64,000 nucleotides of DNA from Planctomycetota bacterium. GTDB taxonomy: Bacteria; Planctomycetota; UBA1135; UBA2386. The DNA lies in contig JACKHZ010000008.1 of the NCBI GenBank assembly GCA_020638735.1, positions 1,188,503 to 1,252,502 on the forward strand, read 5' to 3'. A program made the position numbers and the translations under genes. Positions 1-11,446 of the stretch are shown piece after piece (within the stretch, counting starts at the first letter, position 1; each line of letters begins with the position of its first letter). Under the pieces are notes generated by a model. That model was not told where the DNA came from, did not search any database, and saw only the letters and a program-made list of their open reading frames with translations.

Positions 1-1
1 G

Positions 2-421
2 CACGCATGGCTGGCGAAGCTCGACGCGCGCCAGGTCGACACCGCGCTGCCGCGCTTCCGCCTGGAAGGCCGCCACGAACTGGCGCCGGCGCTGCAGGCG
101 ATGGGCATGCGGCGCGCGTTCACGTCGCCGGTCCAACCCTACGGCGCGCAGTTCTCGGGCATCAGCGACGCCGACGACCCGCGCCAGCAGGTCTACATCG
201 GCCGCGTCGTGCACCAGACCTGGCTCGACGTCAGCGAGAAGGGCACCGAGGCCGCCGCTGCGACGGCCGTGGTGATGGCCCCCGGCGCCGCGATGCCGGA
301 CATTCGCATGGTGCCGTTCCACCCGGTGGTGCGCGCCGACCGGCCGTTCTTGTTCTTGATCCGCGATCTGAAGACCAGCGCGGTGCTGTTCCTCGGTCGC
401 TACGTCGATCCGCGCGGCTGA
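2..421 (+). CDS. Serpin family protein, C-terminal part (5' end outside window)
   Basis: Only the last 139 codons lie in the window, so the start is not visible. The sequence matches the C-terminal half of serpins: a PRF-LE strand, an LGM-AF-like segment (here MGMRRAFTS), the hinge EKGTEAAAATA, and the closing strand RPFLFLIRD followed by LFLGRYVDP. Serpins inhibit proteases by a suicide mechanism in which the reactive-centre loop inserts into a beta sheet. The small residues of the hinge (Ala run after GTE) are what inhibitory members keep, so inhibitory activity is likely. Counting from the hinge as in antitrypsin puts P1 near the Gly of APGAAM, but this is a hand alignment and the target protease cannot be predicted. 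Bacterial serpins are usually secreted or periplasmic; the signal peptide would be outside the window. Confidence 0.85.
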   Translation, partial: HAWLAKLDARQVDTALPRFRLEGRHELAPALQAMGMRRAFTSPVQPYGAQFSGISDADDPRQQVYIGRVVHQTWLDVSEKGTEAAAATAVVMAPGAAMPDIRMVPFHPVVRADRPFLFLIRDLKTSAVLFLGRYVDPRG

Positions 422-444
422 GCGCTGCGCCTAATCGCGCCCGC

Positions 445-1695
<1,251 letters not shown>

Positions 1696-2083
1696 GTAAT
1701 CGTCTTGGTTGTCGGCCCGCTACCGGACTCTAGGGGTCCGCGGGCTGTCGATGTCTTCGGGACGGGCTCATCCGGCGGCACCGCGCGCGCGAACCGACCC
1801 ACATGGCCGCTGTTCGCCGCGAACGGACGTGGCATTCCGGACTGTCGTGCAAACCCACAACGGCCCTGGCATCGGCGATTCATCGCCCCGGCTTGAGACG
1901 GGACTTCGCGTATGCCCGACAAACGCCCTCGGGCGGCTGCCGTATGGCTGAGAAGAGTAGCCGCAATGCCGCTCATCACAAGGCCCGCGGCTCGGAGTCC
2001 CCAGGAATCGCCGAGCACCGCCCTGGATCTGCCACCGGCGGTCGGGCCAAGATGCTCGCCCCACTGCCCGAGAGGCCCTTGCC
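1696..2083. other. 388-bp intergenic spacer between rhlE and the interrupted DUF1579 gene
   Basis: This spacer separates the divergent rhlE (minus) and DUF1579 (plus) genes, so it should hold promoters for both, but I could not pick out a convincing -35/-10 pair. Short open frames cross it on both strands without a recognisable protein or ribosome binding site. A weak GAGAGG stretch around 2070 could serve the DUF1579 start. No repeat or RNA gene was seen. Confidence 0.4.
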
Positions 2084-2165
2084 ATGGAAATGCCGAAGCC
2101 CGACGCCCGCCACCAGCAGCTCCACCGCCTCGCCGGCACCTGGCAGGGTGTCGAGACGATGCACC
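2084..2165 (+). pseudogene. 5' fragment of a DUF1579 gene, interrupted by IS66-family element
   Basis: The ATG at 2084 opens MEMPKPDARHQQLHRLAGTW, the typical N-terminus of DUF1579 proteins (a conserved LAGTW-G segment). After 27 codons the reading frame runs into the insertion element and stops at 2206. Joining 2084-2165 directly to 4678-5060 restores one uninterrupted frame of exactly 155 codons including the stop, so the two pieces were one gene of 154 residues. The function of DUF1579 proteins is not established; they are small, probably beta-rich, lipocalin-like proteins. The gene is disrupted in this strain. Confidence 0.9.
2158..2165 (+). repeat. Target-site duplication, left copy (GATGCACC)
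   Basis: GATGCACC directly precedes the left terminal repeat and recurs at 4670-4677 just after the right one. Eight base pairs is the duplication length expected of the IS66 family, so this is the host target sequence copied on insertion. Confidence 0.95.
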
Positions 2166-2178
2166 GTAAGCGTCCGAC
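2166..2178 (+). repeat. IS66 left terminal inverted repeat
   Basis: GTAAGCGTCCGAC is matched perfectly in inverse orientation at 4657-4669. The similarity stops after 13 bp. The left repeat lies beyond the 3' end of tnpC. Confidence 0.93.
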
Positions 2179-2227
2179 GGGTCGGAGCCTCAGCTCGGCC
2201 GCGTAGCAGCTCGGTCGCCGCCGATGC

Positions 2228-3856
2228 CTACGCGGGCTCGACTGCCTGCGGCGCGAAGAGCCTCGCCCAGTTGGCAGGCAGCAGGTCGCCGATCTTGCTC
2301 GCCGGGTGCGTCGCGACTCTGACGAGCACATCGGCCAGGTAGGTGAGCACGTCGACGCCCACCGCCTTGCAGGACTCGACGAGCGTGTAGATCACCGCCG
2401 CCGCGCGCCCGCCGCGCATGCTGCCGGCAAACAGCCAGTTTTTGCGGCCGATCGCCACTGGCCGGATGGCGCGCTCGCAGGCGTTGTTGTCGAGCGGCGC
2501 CAGGCCCTCGCGCAGGAACTGCCGCAGCGCCTTGCGCTGATTGCGCAGGTAGTCGAACGCCTTGGCCATCGCCCCGGCGTCGCTGAACTGGTCTCGCAAT
2601 CGCCGGGTGCGCGAGAAGATCGTGGCGAGGATCGGTCGCGACTTCTGCCTTCGCAGAGCAACGCGCCCTTCGCGATCGAGCTTGGCCTCGTCGGCTTGGC
2701 GCTCGACCTCGTAGAGCTTCTTGATGTCGTCGCCGATCAGCTTGCCGGTGCCCGGCGCCTCCTGCTCGGCCTCGCGAAACTTGCGGGCGACGTGCGCCCA
2801 GCAGCCGCTGAGCACGATGTCGTCGCTGACCTTGTCCGCGGCGGCGCGGTTGCCGCTGTAGCCGTCGCCGACGAGCGTGCCGCGGAAGGTGCTGATCTCG
2901 TCGGCGAGCAGCTCGCTCGCGCGGCCGGAGGTGAAGCGATAGACGACGGCGTTGACCTGCGGATTGACGAAGGTCCACAAGCAGGCGCGGAAGTTGGATT
3001 CGCCACGTCCGCCCTGGCACATGACCGGAGTGTCGTCGAGCTGCAACACGACGCCGCTGCAGATGGTCTGCAACAAGTGGTCGGCGATCGGCTGCAGCGC
3101 ATCGCCCGAGGCGAGGGTCCAGTCGCAGAGGGTCTGCTTCGAGATCCGGCGCCCGTCGCGACCGAAGATCTGCTCCTGGCGATGCAGCGGCAGGTGATTG
3201 GCGAACTTCTGGACCAGCAGCCACGACAGCAAGCCCGCGCTCGCGGCGCACCGCTCCAGCGGCCGCGGCGGCAACTCGGCCGTGGCCGGCTCGACCTTGC
3301 GGTGCGCGGCTTCCTCCGGGGGCAGGCCGTAGACGGGCCGCACGTGCCGGATCACGCGCAGCTGCGCGCGCTGGTAGTCGAGCTCCTCGAACACGGTCTC
3401 GCCGATCTTGATGAGCGGCTTGCCGGTCACCGGATCGATGCGCGCTGCTTCGTCGAGATCGTGCAGCCGCTCTTCACTGGGCAGGCCGGTGGTGTCGAGC
3501 TTGCCGGGCTTGCGCGGCGAGCCCTTCTTCTTCGACTTGGAGGGCTTGCCCTGATCGGCAGCGACACCGCCGTCGTCGGGCTCGGCATCGACCACGACCG
3601 CCGGCTCGGGCGTCTCGAACATCGTGGTCGTCGCCGGAAAGAGCAGCCCCTGCTTCTCGTTGACGCGGTGGCCGCTGCTGCGCTGCGCGAGCAAGTGCGC
3701 GACGGCTTCCTGCAGCATCGCGACGTCCTTGGCCAGCTTGGCGATCGTCTTGTCGCGGTCCGCGATCTCAGCGCGACTCTCGGCGATCTCGGCATCGCGC
3801 TCGGCGAGCTGCTGTTGCAGCGTCGTGCTACCGTCGGCGCGATCGGTGTCCGTCAC
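2228..3856 (-). CDS. tnpC: IS66-family transposase TnpC
   Basis: The transposase of the element. From the GTG at 3856 it has 542 residues, the usual size for IS66 TnpC. The same frame stays open upstream to 4354, but that extension overlaps tnpA and tnpB and reads as Arg/Ala noise, so the GTG 32 bases after tnpB is preferred. The protein starts with a coiled coil (LQQQLAERDAEIAE and onward), then a Lys/Pro-rich linker, then the catalytic domain with QLDDTPV, VGDGYSGN and NNACERAIRP supplying the D-D-E residues. The GCWAHVARKF and IGRKNWLFAGS blocks are IS66 hallmarks. No frameshift or internal stop is present. Confidence 0.95.
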   Translation of the reverse strand: MTDTDRADGSTTLQQQLAERDAEIAESRAEIADRDKTIAKLAKDVAMLQEAVAHLLAQRSSGHRVNEKQGLLFPATTTMFETPEPAVVVDAEPDDGGVAADQGKPSKSKKKGSPRKPGKLDTTGLPSEERLHDLDEAARIDPVTGKPLIKIGETVFEELDYQRAQLRVIRHVRPVYGLPPEEAAHRKVEPATAELPPRPLERCAASAGLLSWLLVQKFANHLPLHRQEQIFGRDGRRISKQTLCDWTLASGDALQPIADHLLQTICSGVVLQLDDTPVMCQGGRGESNFRACLWTFVNPQVNAVVYRFTSGRASELLADEISTFRGTLVGDGYSGNRAAADKVSDDIVLSGCWAHVARKFREAEQEAPGTGKLIGDDIKKLYEVERQADEAKLDREGRVALRRQKSRPILATIFSRTRRLRDQFSDAGAMAKAFDYLRNQRKALRQFLREGLAPLDNNACERAIRPVAIGRKNWLFAGSMRGGRAAAVIYTLVESCKAVGVDVLTYLADVLVRVATHPASKIGDLLPANWARLFAPQAVEPA

Positions 3857-3888
3857 GCAGCGGACAATGCCACTGCGCGCATCGCATT

Positions 3889-4248
3889 TCACGAAGGCTG
3901 CAGAACTCGCCGCTTCCACGGCCGAGCTTGCAGCCGCTCGGCATCGAAGCCGCGCAGCAACAGGGCGAGCTGCTCTTCGCGATACTCGATGCGCACCGCA
4001 GTCGCGTCGCCAGCAGGCCACGCAAACGTGCCGCGATCGAGTCGCTTGCTCAGCACCCACATGCCGGACTCGTCGGCGACCAGCACCTTGAGTCGGTTGC
4101 GGTGCCGATTGCAGAACAAGAACAGATGCCGCGACATCGGGTCCGCATCGAGGCGCTCGCGCACGATCCCGGACAGGCCGTTGAACGACTTCCTCATGTC
4201 CGTGGCGCCGGCCACGAGGTAGATCCGCCGGCCGCCGAACGTCAGCAC
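3889..4248 (-). CDS. tnpB: IS66 family accessory protein TnpB
   Basis: A 119-residue protein matching the small IS66 Orf2 family: VAGATDMRKSFNGL near residues 12-25, then LFLFCNRHRNRLKVL, and a C-terminal part rich in basic and acidic residues. TnpB is needed for IS66 transposition but its biochemical role is unknown. Its start overlaps the last 7 bases of tnpA and its stop lies 32 bases before tnpC, consistent with a single transcript and translational coupling inside the element. Confidence 0.95.
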   Translation of the reverse strand: MLTFGGRRIYLVAGATDMRKSFNGLSGIVRERLDADPMSRHLFLFCNRHRNRLKVLVADESGMWVLSKRLDRGTFAWPAGDATAVRIEYREEQLALLLRGFDAERLQARPWKRRVLQPS

Positions 4249-4604
4249 GACTCGAGCACCGCGACCAGACGTCGAAGCTCGCCGCTGTCGAAGCCGGGCG
4301 CGATCGCGATGCTCCGGCGGCCATCTCCGAGGCGAACGACCATGGGCGCATCATGCACCGGTCCCGGCTGCGCGATCGCCACCTCGATCAGCTTGGGCTC
4401 CGCCCGCAAGCATCCGTGACCCGGCGACTCCGACCACGACAGCCGCCGCCGCCAGTCGTAGAGCGTCCACGCCGAGAGCCCGACCTGCTCGGCGAACGCC
4501 GTCACGCTCAGCCCGCTCGCCGCCTGCTGCTCGAGGATGGCTTCGTACCACTCGGCCAGGTCCGCTCGGCTCGTCGGCCGCGCTCCGATCGCGATTCTGC
4601 GCAT
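4242..4604 (-). CDS. tnpA: IS66 family accessory protein TnpA (HTH)
   Basis: A 120-residue IS66 Orf1-type protein. Residues 15-60 form a helix-turn-helix of the transposase-8 kind (EQQAASGLSVTAFAEQVGLS, then WTLYDWRRRL), and the rest is a short beta-rich tail. It is the first gene of the element, 52 bases inside the right inverted repeat, where the element's promoter is expected. It probably binds the element ends or regulates transposition. No damage is visible. Confidence 0.94.
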   Translation of the reverse strand: MRRIAIGARPTSRADLAEWYEAILEQQAASGLSVTAFAEQVGLSAWTLYDWRRRLSWSESPGHGCLRAEPKLIEVAIAQPGPVHDAPMVVRLGDGRRSIAIAPGFDSGELRRLVAVLESC

Positions 4605-4656
4605 GCCGCCAACATGGCGGGGCTACGCGCGAAGGCCAGAGGGCGCTCGCGCGGCT

Positions 4657-4669
4657 GTCGGACGCTTAC
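4657..4669 (+). repeat. IS66 right terminal inverted repeat
   Basis: GTCGGACGCTTAC is the exact reverse complement of the left end at 2166-2178. It lies upstream of tnpA. Confidence 0.93.
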
Positions 4670-4677
4670 GATGCACC
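4670..4677 (+). repeat. Target-site duplication, right copy (GATGCACC)
   Basis: Identical to 2158-2165. It contains an in-frame ATG at 4671 that could let the 3' fragment of the DUF1579 gene be translated. Confidence 0.95.
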
Positions 4678-5060
4678 CGTCGCCGTGGGATCCGGGCGGC
4701 AGCCAGGCCGACGGCTGCTCGGTGATCAAGATCGCCCTCGGTGGCTTCTACGCGATCGTCGACTACACGCAGTCCAAGGACGGGCACGTGGTGTTCGAGG
4801 GTCACGGCGTCTACTCGATCGACGGCGGGACCGGCGAGGTGATGCTGCACTGGTACGACAACATCGGCCAGGGCGTCGAGGAGTTCCGCGGCGCGTTCGC
4901 GGGCGACGTGCTGACGATGCAGAGCAAGAACCCGATGGGCTGCGCGCGCCTGACCTACGACTACTCACAGCCCGGCAAGCTGCTGTCGGCGATGGACATG
5001 TCGCCCGACGGGGAGAACTGGAACCGGTTGTTCGACGGCGTCTACGAGCGGCGCGACTGA
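4671..5060 (+). pseudogene. 3' fragment of the interrupted DUF1579 gene
   Basis: From the ATG supplied by the duplicated target, this open frame encodes 129 residues (MHPSPWDPGGSQADG onward). The body matches DUF1579: HPSPWDPGG, GGFYAIVDY, FEGHGVYSID, MHWYDN, a Met-Gly-A-RLTYDY strand and a terminal M-PDG-NW---FDGVYER block. It lacks the first 25 residues, including the conserved LAGTW strand, so a product would probably not fold normally. It is in frame with 2084-2165 when the element and one target copy are removed. Confidence 0.88.
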
Positions 5061-5076
5061 GAATCCGCCTCCACGC

Positions 5077-5453
5077 CTATGGGCACAAACAGGCGAAGTG
5101 CCTCTGCCCGTCATCCGGCGGCTTGTCACAGTCCTCGCTACACCCCATGTTTAGGCAGAGCCAATTGGCGTTGCTCTTCCGCCAGACATCACAAGCTGCC
5201 ACGAGCGCAAACTCGCAGTCGCACCAACTGTATCTGGTTCCGCTGACGACTCCCGACCACTCGAAGCAGTGCGCCTCCGTCCCGGTCTTCTTGCAGTTTC
5301 CATCACAAAACCACTCGTAGTAGCCCCCCATCTCCTCGTGCCACTGCACCTCGTATCGACACGGAACATCAAGAACATTCGAAGCCAACTCGGCGGCTCC
5401 GAACACGGCAACGAGGCCGAAGCCTGTCGCAGCAAACTTGACCAAGGGAACTA

Positions 5454-5457
<4 letters not shown>
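5077..5457 (-). CDS. Small cysteine-rich exported protein of unknown function
   Basis: A 126-residue protein that I do not recognise. The N-terminus (about residues 1-28) is a hydrophobic segment that reads as a signal peptide or membrane anchor. The remainder holds 12 cysteines, many in pairs such as WCDC, CLNMGC and CLCP, which suggests a disulfide-stabilised domain outside the cytoplasm. Its ATG overlaps the stop of the upstream gene (ATGA at 5457-5454) and is preceded by AGGAGG, so the two genes are translationally coupled and probably work together. The upstream partner has a MauE/DoxX-like redox-associated membrane domain, which would fit a disulfide-rich substrate or partner; this is inference. 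The segment is less GC-rich than its neighbours. Confidence 0.7.
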
Positions 5458-7775
<2,318 letters not shown>

Positions 7776-7781
7776 CGTCAT

Positions 7782-7787
7782 CCTCCC
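7782..7787 (-). promoter_or_regulatory. Strong Shine-Dalgarno GGGAGG that decides the start at 7775
   Basis: GGGAGG on the minus strand lies 6 bases before the ATG at 7775 and directly abuts another in-frame ATG at 7781. The spacing favours 7775. This site supports a translation start upstream of the CT tract rather than at 7589. Confidence 0.75.
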
Positions 7788-7913
7788 ATCGCGCTCGCGC
7801 GATGGCGCGCGCTGCAAAGCTCGCGCGGCCGCCCGCCGCATCGTCGCCTTACGTCAGCACAGACACGCTCAGCGAGCCTAGTCGTTTGCGAGCAGCCGGA
7901 TCTACACGCAAAC

Positions 7914-9344
7914 TCAGACGCCCAACCGCCGCGACAGGTCCGTCTGCAGCAGCCGCTCCGGGTCCCACTTCTGCTTCAGCGCGCGGAACTTGGCGACGGC
8001 GTCTTCGCCGTGCACGCGCGCGAACGACGACTCGAGCAGCACCGCATCCTTGGCGTAGTAGAACCGCCCACCGGCCTCGAGCACGATCTCGGCCATCTCG
8101 CGGCAGTGGCGCCACAGCGACTCGCGGCCCTTCTGGCTGGTCGGCACCGGGATGTCCATCGCCAGCGAGTAGCCGTCGACGGCGTGCGTCATCAGGAACT
8201 TGTCCGGCCGGTGCTTCTTCAGCACGCCGAGATACGGCACGTGCTGCGCGTCGTGGCACATCTCGATCAGCTTGCGCAGCACCCGCGCGCCCTCGGCCTT
8301 GGGCACGAACGGCTGGAACTGCAGCAAGCCGCCGGGCTTCGTCATCCACTGCCAGCGCGGCACGTAGTCGAGCAGGAAGTGGAACGCGCCGTGCGTCTGC
8401 AGGTACGGCGAGTGCTTCTGCTCGCGCGAGCCGGCCTGGAACTTCAGCCAGTTGACCAACGGCACCTGGCCGAAGTGCAGCGCGCACCACATGCCCGGCC
8501 ACAACCAGCCCTTGGGCACCGCGCCGAACATCTTCAGCGGCACGTCCTGCAGCGACGGCTCGAAGTAGCGCAGCCCCTCGGGGTCTTCGCCCGGCTTCAT
8601 CTGGTCGGCGCGATGCATGATGCCGCGGCCGAGCGCGATGCCCTTGGCGTGCAGGTCGAGCCACGACACCAGGTAGTCGGCCTCGCCGTGCATGTCCTCG
8701 AGGATCTGCAGGTTGTGCTCGAGGTCCTGCGCGACGATGCCGTAGACCCGCATGCGACCGGAGTGCACGCGCTTGGTCTGGATCTCGAGGCGCGTCATGC
8801 AGCCGAGCATGCCGAAGCCGGAGATCGCGGCGTGGAACAGGTCCGGGTCCGACTCCGCCGTCACGTGCAGCTGCTGGCCCGACGGCGTCAGCAGGTCGAA
8901 CGACTTGACGCACTCGCCGAACGGCCCGAGCGCATAGTTGTTCTTGCCGTGGATGTTCATCGCCGCGGCGCCGCCCATCGTCACGGCCATCGTGCCGCTG
9001 ACGACCTTGGGCCAGTAGCCGTAGCCGATCGCGCGACGCCACAGGTCGCGCACGGTGACGCCGGGCTGGCAGACCGCGACGCCGGTCGTCGGGTCGAACG
9101 ACTCGATGCGGTTCATCGCCGTCAGGTCGAGCACCCGCCCGCCCTTCGCCGTCGACGCGTCGCCGTAGCTGCAGCCCGCGCCGCGCAGCGCGACGCTGCC
9201 GCCGTCCTTCTTCACCTTCGCGAAGGCGTCGGCGATCTGCTCGACCGTCGTCGGCCGCAGCACCTTGGCTGGGCCGCCGAGGGCCATGCCGAAGCCGAAC
9301 ACCTGCTCGTCGTTCCAGGTCGGAGTCTTCACCGCGCTCACCAC
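7914..9344 (-). CDS. FAD-binding oxidoreductase, DprE1-like (decaprenylphospho-ribose 2-oxidase family)
   Basis: A 476-residue flavoprotein of the VAO/FAD_binding_4 type. The FAD-binding half spans roughly residues 20-200, with LRPTTVEQIADAF, VALRGAGCSYGDAS and the MGGAAAMNIHGKN block. The C-terminal part ends with KWDPERLLQTDLSRRL, as in DprE1 and related oxidases. In mycobacteria DprE1 oxidises decaprenylphosphoryl ribose to the 2-keto sugar and DprE2 reduces it to arabinose. Here the SDR gene immediately upstream (stop at 9346, start here at 9344) is the matching DprE2-like partner, so a two-step sugar or polyprenol-sugar epimerisation is the best inference. The true substrate is unknown, because arabinogalactan is not expected in this organism. 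Confidence 0.82.
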   Translation of the reverse strand: MVSAVKTPTWNDEQVFGFGMALGGPAKVLRPTTVEQIADAFAKVKKDGGSVALRGAGCSYGDASTAKGGRVLDLTAMNRIESFDPTTGVAVCQPGVTVRDLWRRAIGYGYWPKVVSGTMAVTMGGAAAMNIHGKNNYALGPFGECVKSFDLLTPSGQQLHVTAESDPDLFHAAISGFGMLGCMTRLEIQTKRVHSGRMRVYGIVAQDLEHNLQILEDMHGEADYLVSWLDLHAKGIALGRGIMHRADQMKPGEDPEGLRYFEPSLQDVPLKMFGAVPKGWLWPGMWCALHFGQVPLVNWLKFQAGSREQKHSPYLQTHGAFHFLLDYVPRWQWMTKPGGLLQFQPFVPKAEGARVLRKLIEMCHDAQHVPYLGVLKKHRPDKFLMTHAVDGYSLAMDIPVPTSQKGRESLWRHCREMAEIVLEAGGRFYYAKDAVLLESSFARVHGEDAVAKFRALKQKWDPERLLQTDLSRRLGV

Positions 9345-9345
9345 C

Positions 9346-10095
9346 TCAGATCGACAACTTGCGGAACACGAACGAAGGGATGTTGCGGATCACGAACATG
9401 ATCGGTCGCCACTTGCCCGGCACGTAGGCGATCGCCTTCTGCCGGTCGCGCGCCTTCAGGACCAGCTGCGCCGCCTTGTCGGCCGTGATCGCCCCCTTGA
9501 GCTTCAGGCCCGCGGTCATCGGCGTATCGACGAAGCCCGGGCGGATCGTCGTGACCCGCACGCCGTGCCGCCACAGCCGGTTGCGCAGCGCCTCGAGGTA
9601 GGTGTCCATGCCGGCCTTCGACGCGTTGTAGACAGGCCGGCCGACGCGGCCGCGGTCCTGCGCCACCGAGCTCACGCCGACGATCGCGCCGCGCTTGCGC
9701 TGCTGGAACCGCCGCGCCGCGGCGTTGCCCCAGGCGATGCAGCCGAGCATGTTGACGACCACCTGCTGCCGGTCCTTGCCGAGATCGAACTCTTCGGCGC
9801 CGACCTCGGGCATCACGCCGGCGACGAAAAACAGCTCGTCGACCTCGCCGACGGACTGCTCGATGCGGGCGAACAAACCGTCGGCGGCGTCGATGTCCGC
9901 CGCGTCGTGCACGAAGGCGAACGCCGCCTTGCGCCCGAGGGTGTCGTTGATCAGCTCGACCTGGGTTGCCAGTTCGGCCTCGCGGCGGGCCAGCATGGCG
10001 ACCTTGCGGCCGGACTGGGCGAGGCGACGGGCGATGGCGAGGCCGATGCCCGAGGAGGCGCCGACGACGATGCAGGTTCCAGAGCGGGCGGACAT
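9346..10095 (-). CDS. Short-chain dehydrogenase/reductase, DprE2-like
   Basis: A 249-residue classical SDR. The nucleotide-binding motif GASSGIG is at residues 12-18, the catalytic serine in VGVSSVA around 142-143, and YNASK gives Tyr156 and Lys160. The C-terminal part (RPGFVDTPMT, then a hydrophobic PIMFVIRNIPSFVF) resembles DprE2 and related membrane-associated SDRs. The ATG at 10095 is chosen because it begins just before the nucleotide-binding strand; the frame is open further upstream without family similarity. It is the first gene of a two-gene operon, and the FAD oxidase begins 1 base after its stop. It diverges from the SurA-like gene across 106 bp that should hold both promoters. Confidence 0.85.
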   Translation of the reverse strand: MSARSGTCIVVGASSGIGLAIARRLAQSGRKVAMLARREAELATQVELINDTLGRKAAFAFVHDAADIDAADGLFARIEQSVGEVDELFFVAGVMPEVGAEEFDLGKDRQQVVVNMLGCIAWGNAAARRFQQRKRGAIVGVSSVAQDRGRVGRPVYNASKAGMDTYLEALRNRLWRHGVRVTTIRPGFVDTPMTAGLKLKGAITADKAAQLVLKARDRQKAIAYVPGKWRPIMFVIRNIPSFVFRKLSI

Positions 10096-10201
10096 CAGGG
10101 CAGAAGAGGAGAGACCCCTATCGGCGGGAATGCAACCGAAGCCGTGGCCAAGGTGTTTCGCGGCCTTGCCGTGGCGGCCTCGGGCCCCCATCATCGCCGC
10201 G

Positions 10202-11236
10202 ATGCGAAGGCGGTTTGCGATCCTGGCGCTCGGCGCGGCGCCGCTGCTCGGCCAGGAGGCACGTGGTGACCAGGAGCCCAAGCGGCTGTTCGTCGACGCG
10301 GTCGTCGCCACCATCAACGACACGACGATCCTGCAGAGCCGCCTGTTCGAGACCGCCAAGTCGCGGATCCGCGTGGCCGAGGAGCAGAACCAGCGCACCC
10401 TGCCACTCGAAATCGTCAGCCGACTGATCGCGCAGGACCTGCTGGAGCTGATCAGCCACTACCAGATGGCGCAATCCGCCAAGTCCTTCTCGACGCTGCC
10501 GCCCGAGCAGATCGACAAAGTGCTCGACATCGAACTGGATCGCGACAAGCAGGACCGGGTGCGCGACCTCGGCAGCGCCCTGGCCCTCAGCGAAGAGCTG
10601 CAGGAGCGCGGCCAGACCTGGCCGTCCTACGCCCGGGAGCAGCGCATCGAGAAGCTGCACGACTTCGCCATGCAGTTCGCGGTGTTCGAGCGGCTGCGCA
10701 AGCAGTCCAACCTCTACCTGACGCCGCGCATGCTGCGCGAGACCTACCAGGCAAACCGCCACCGCTTCGTCCACGACGTCTACGCGGAGCTCGAAACGAT
10801 CAGCTTCACCGGCCCGGACGCCGAGCAGAAAGCACGATCAGCCAGTGAGTTGTGGCGCACAGGCGACTTCTCGCCGCGCGACATCGCCGACCGCAATCCA
10901 GGCGGCACGCCGCTGCCGAGGATGGCCGCCAGCTCGCTGCGACCGAGCCTGAAGGCGCTGAAGTCGTTCGCCGAGGCGGGGCCGGCCTTCGCCGTCTCGG
11001 ATCCGCTGCCGCGCGGCGACGGCACCTTCGACGTGGCCCGGATCATCGCCTACGTGCCGGCGGCCGACGGCCGATTCGAGGACCCGAAGGTGCAGGAGGA
11101 GGTCCGCATTCTGGCGCGCGAGATCGTCATCTCCGAGCTGCACCAGCAGGCGCTCGAACAGGCCCGCCAGCGCACCGAGGTCTGGGTCTACCAGAACGGC
11201 CGCCGGGTCCCCGCGCCGCCGCCCCTCCGACGCTGA
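10202..11236 (+). CDS. SurA-like periplasmic chaperone / peptidyl-prolyl isomerase-like protein
   Basis: A 344-residue protein with a Sec signal peptide (MRRRFAILALGAAPLLGQ). Residues 28-190 resemble the SurA N-terminal chaperone fold: VDAVVATINDTTIL at the mature N-terminus, a long helical region, and an LTPRMLRETYQANRHRF segment. A parvulin-like stretch follows (ISFTGPDAEQKARSASELW to DVARIIAYVPA), but the rotamase motif is weak and catalytic activity is uncertain. SurA proteins escort outer-membrane proteins through the periplasm. The start is set by the signal peptide; the frame is open upstream because it shadows the opposite-strand SDR gene. The Pro/Arg tail ends shortly before the toroid gene. 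Confidence 0.65.
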   Translation: MRRRFAILALGAAPLLGQEARGDQEPKRLFVDAVVATINDTTILQSRLFETAKSRIRVAEEQNQRTLPLEIVSRLIAQDLLELISHYQMAQSAKSFSTLPPEQIDKVLDIELDRDKQDRVRDLGSALALSEELQERGQTWPSYAREQRIEKLHDFAMQFAVFERLRKQSNLYLTPRMLRETYQANRHRFVHDVYAELETISFTGPDAEQKARSASELWRTGDFSPRDIADRNPGGTPLPRMAASSLRPSLKALKSFAEAGPAFAVSDPLPRGDGTFDVARIIAYVPAADGRFEDPKVQEEVRILAREIVISELHQQALEQARQRTEVWVYQNGRRVPAPPPLRR

Positions 11237-11446
11237 CGCAGGCGGCCGACGGCGCCGGCGCGACCGGGGCCGGAGCGGGATCCGGGCGTTGCGTCCCCCG
11301 CCCCGCGCCGCTCTACTTTCCCGCCCCCCTCTCTGAACCATCGTCCGGACGACCCCGTTCGATGGCCGGTCCGCGGTCGTCGCCATGGCGGCCGTCGGAA
11401 CGCTCGAATTGCCCCTCTCGACTTCCCCGTTCCGGGGGTCACCGAA

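Larger units (their letters stand above)
2166..4669 (-). mobile_element. Complete IS66-family insertion sequence (2504 bp)
   Basis: The element is bounded by perfect 13-bp terminal inverted repeats: GTAAGCGTCCGAC at 2166-2178 and its complement at 4657-4669. The GTAAGCG start is typical of IS66. It carries the three expected genes on the minus strand in the order tnpA, tnpB, tnpC and is flanked by an identical 8-bp duplication. All three frames are open and the DDE residues are present, so it may still be mobile. It splits a DUF1579 gene. The identical flanking copies and intact ends suggest a fairly recent insertion. Confidence 0.96.
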
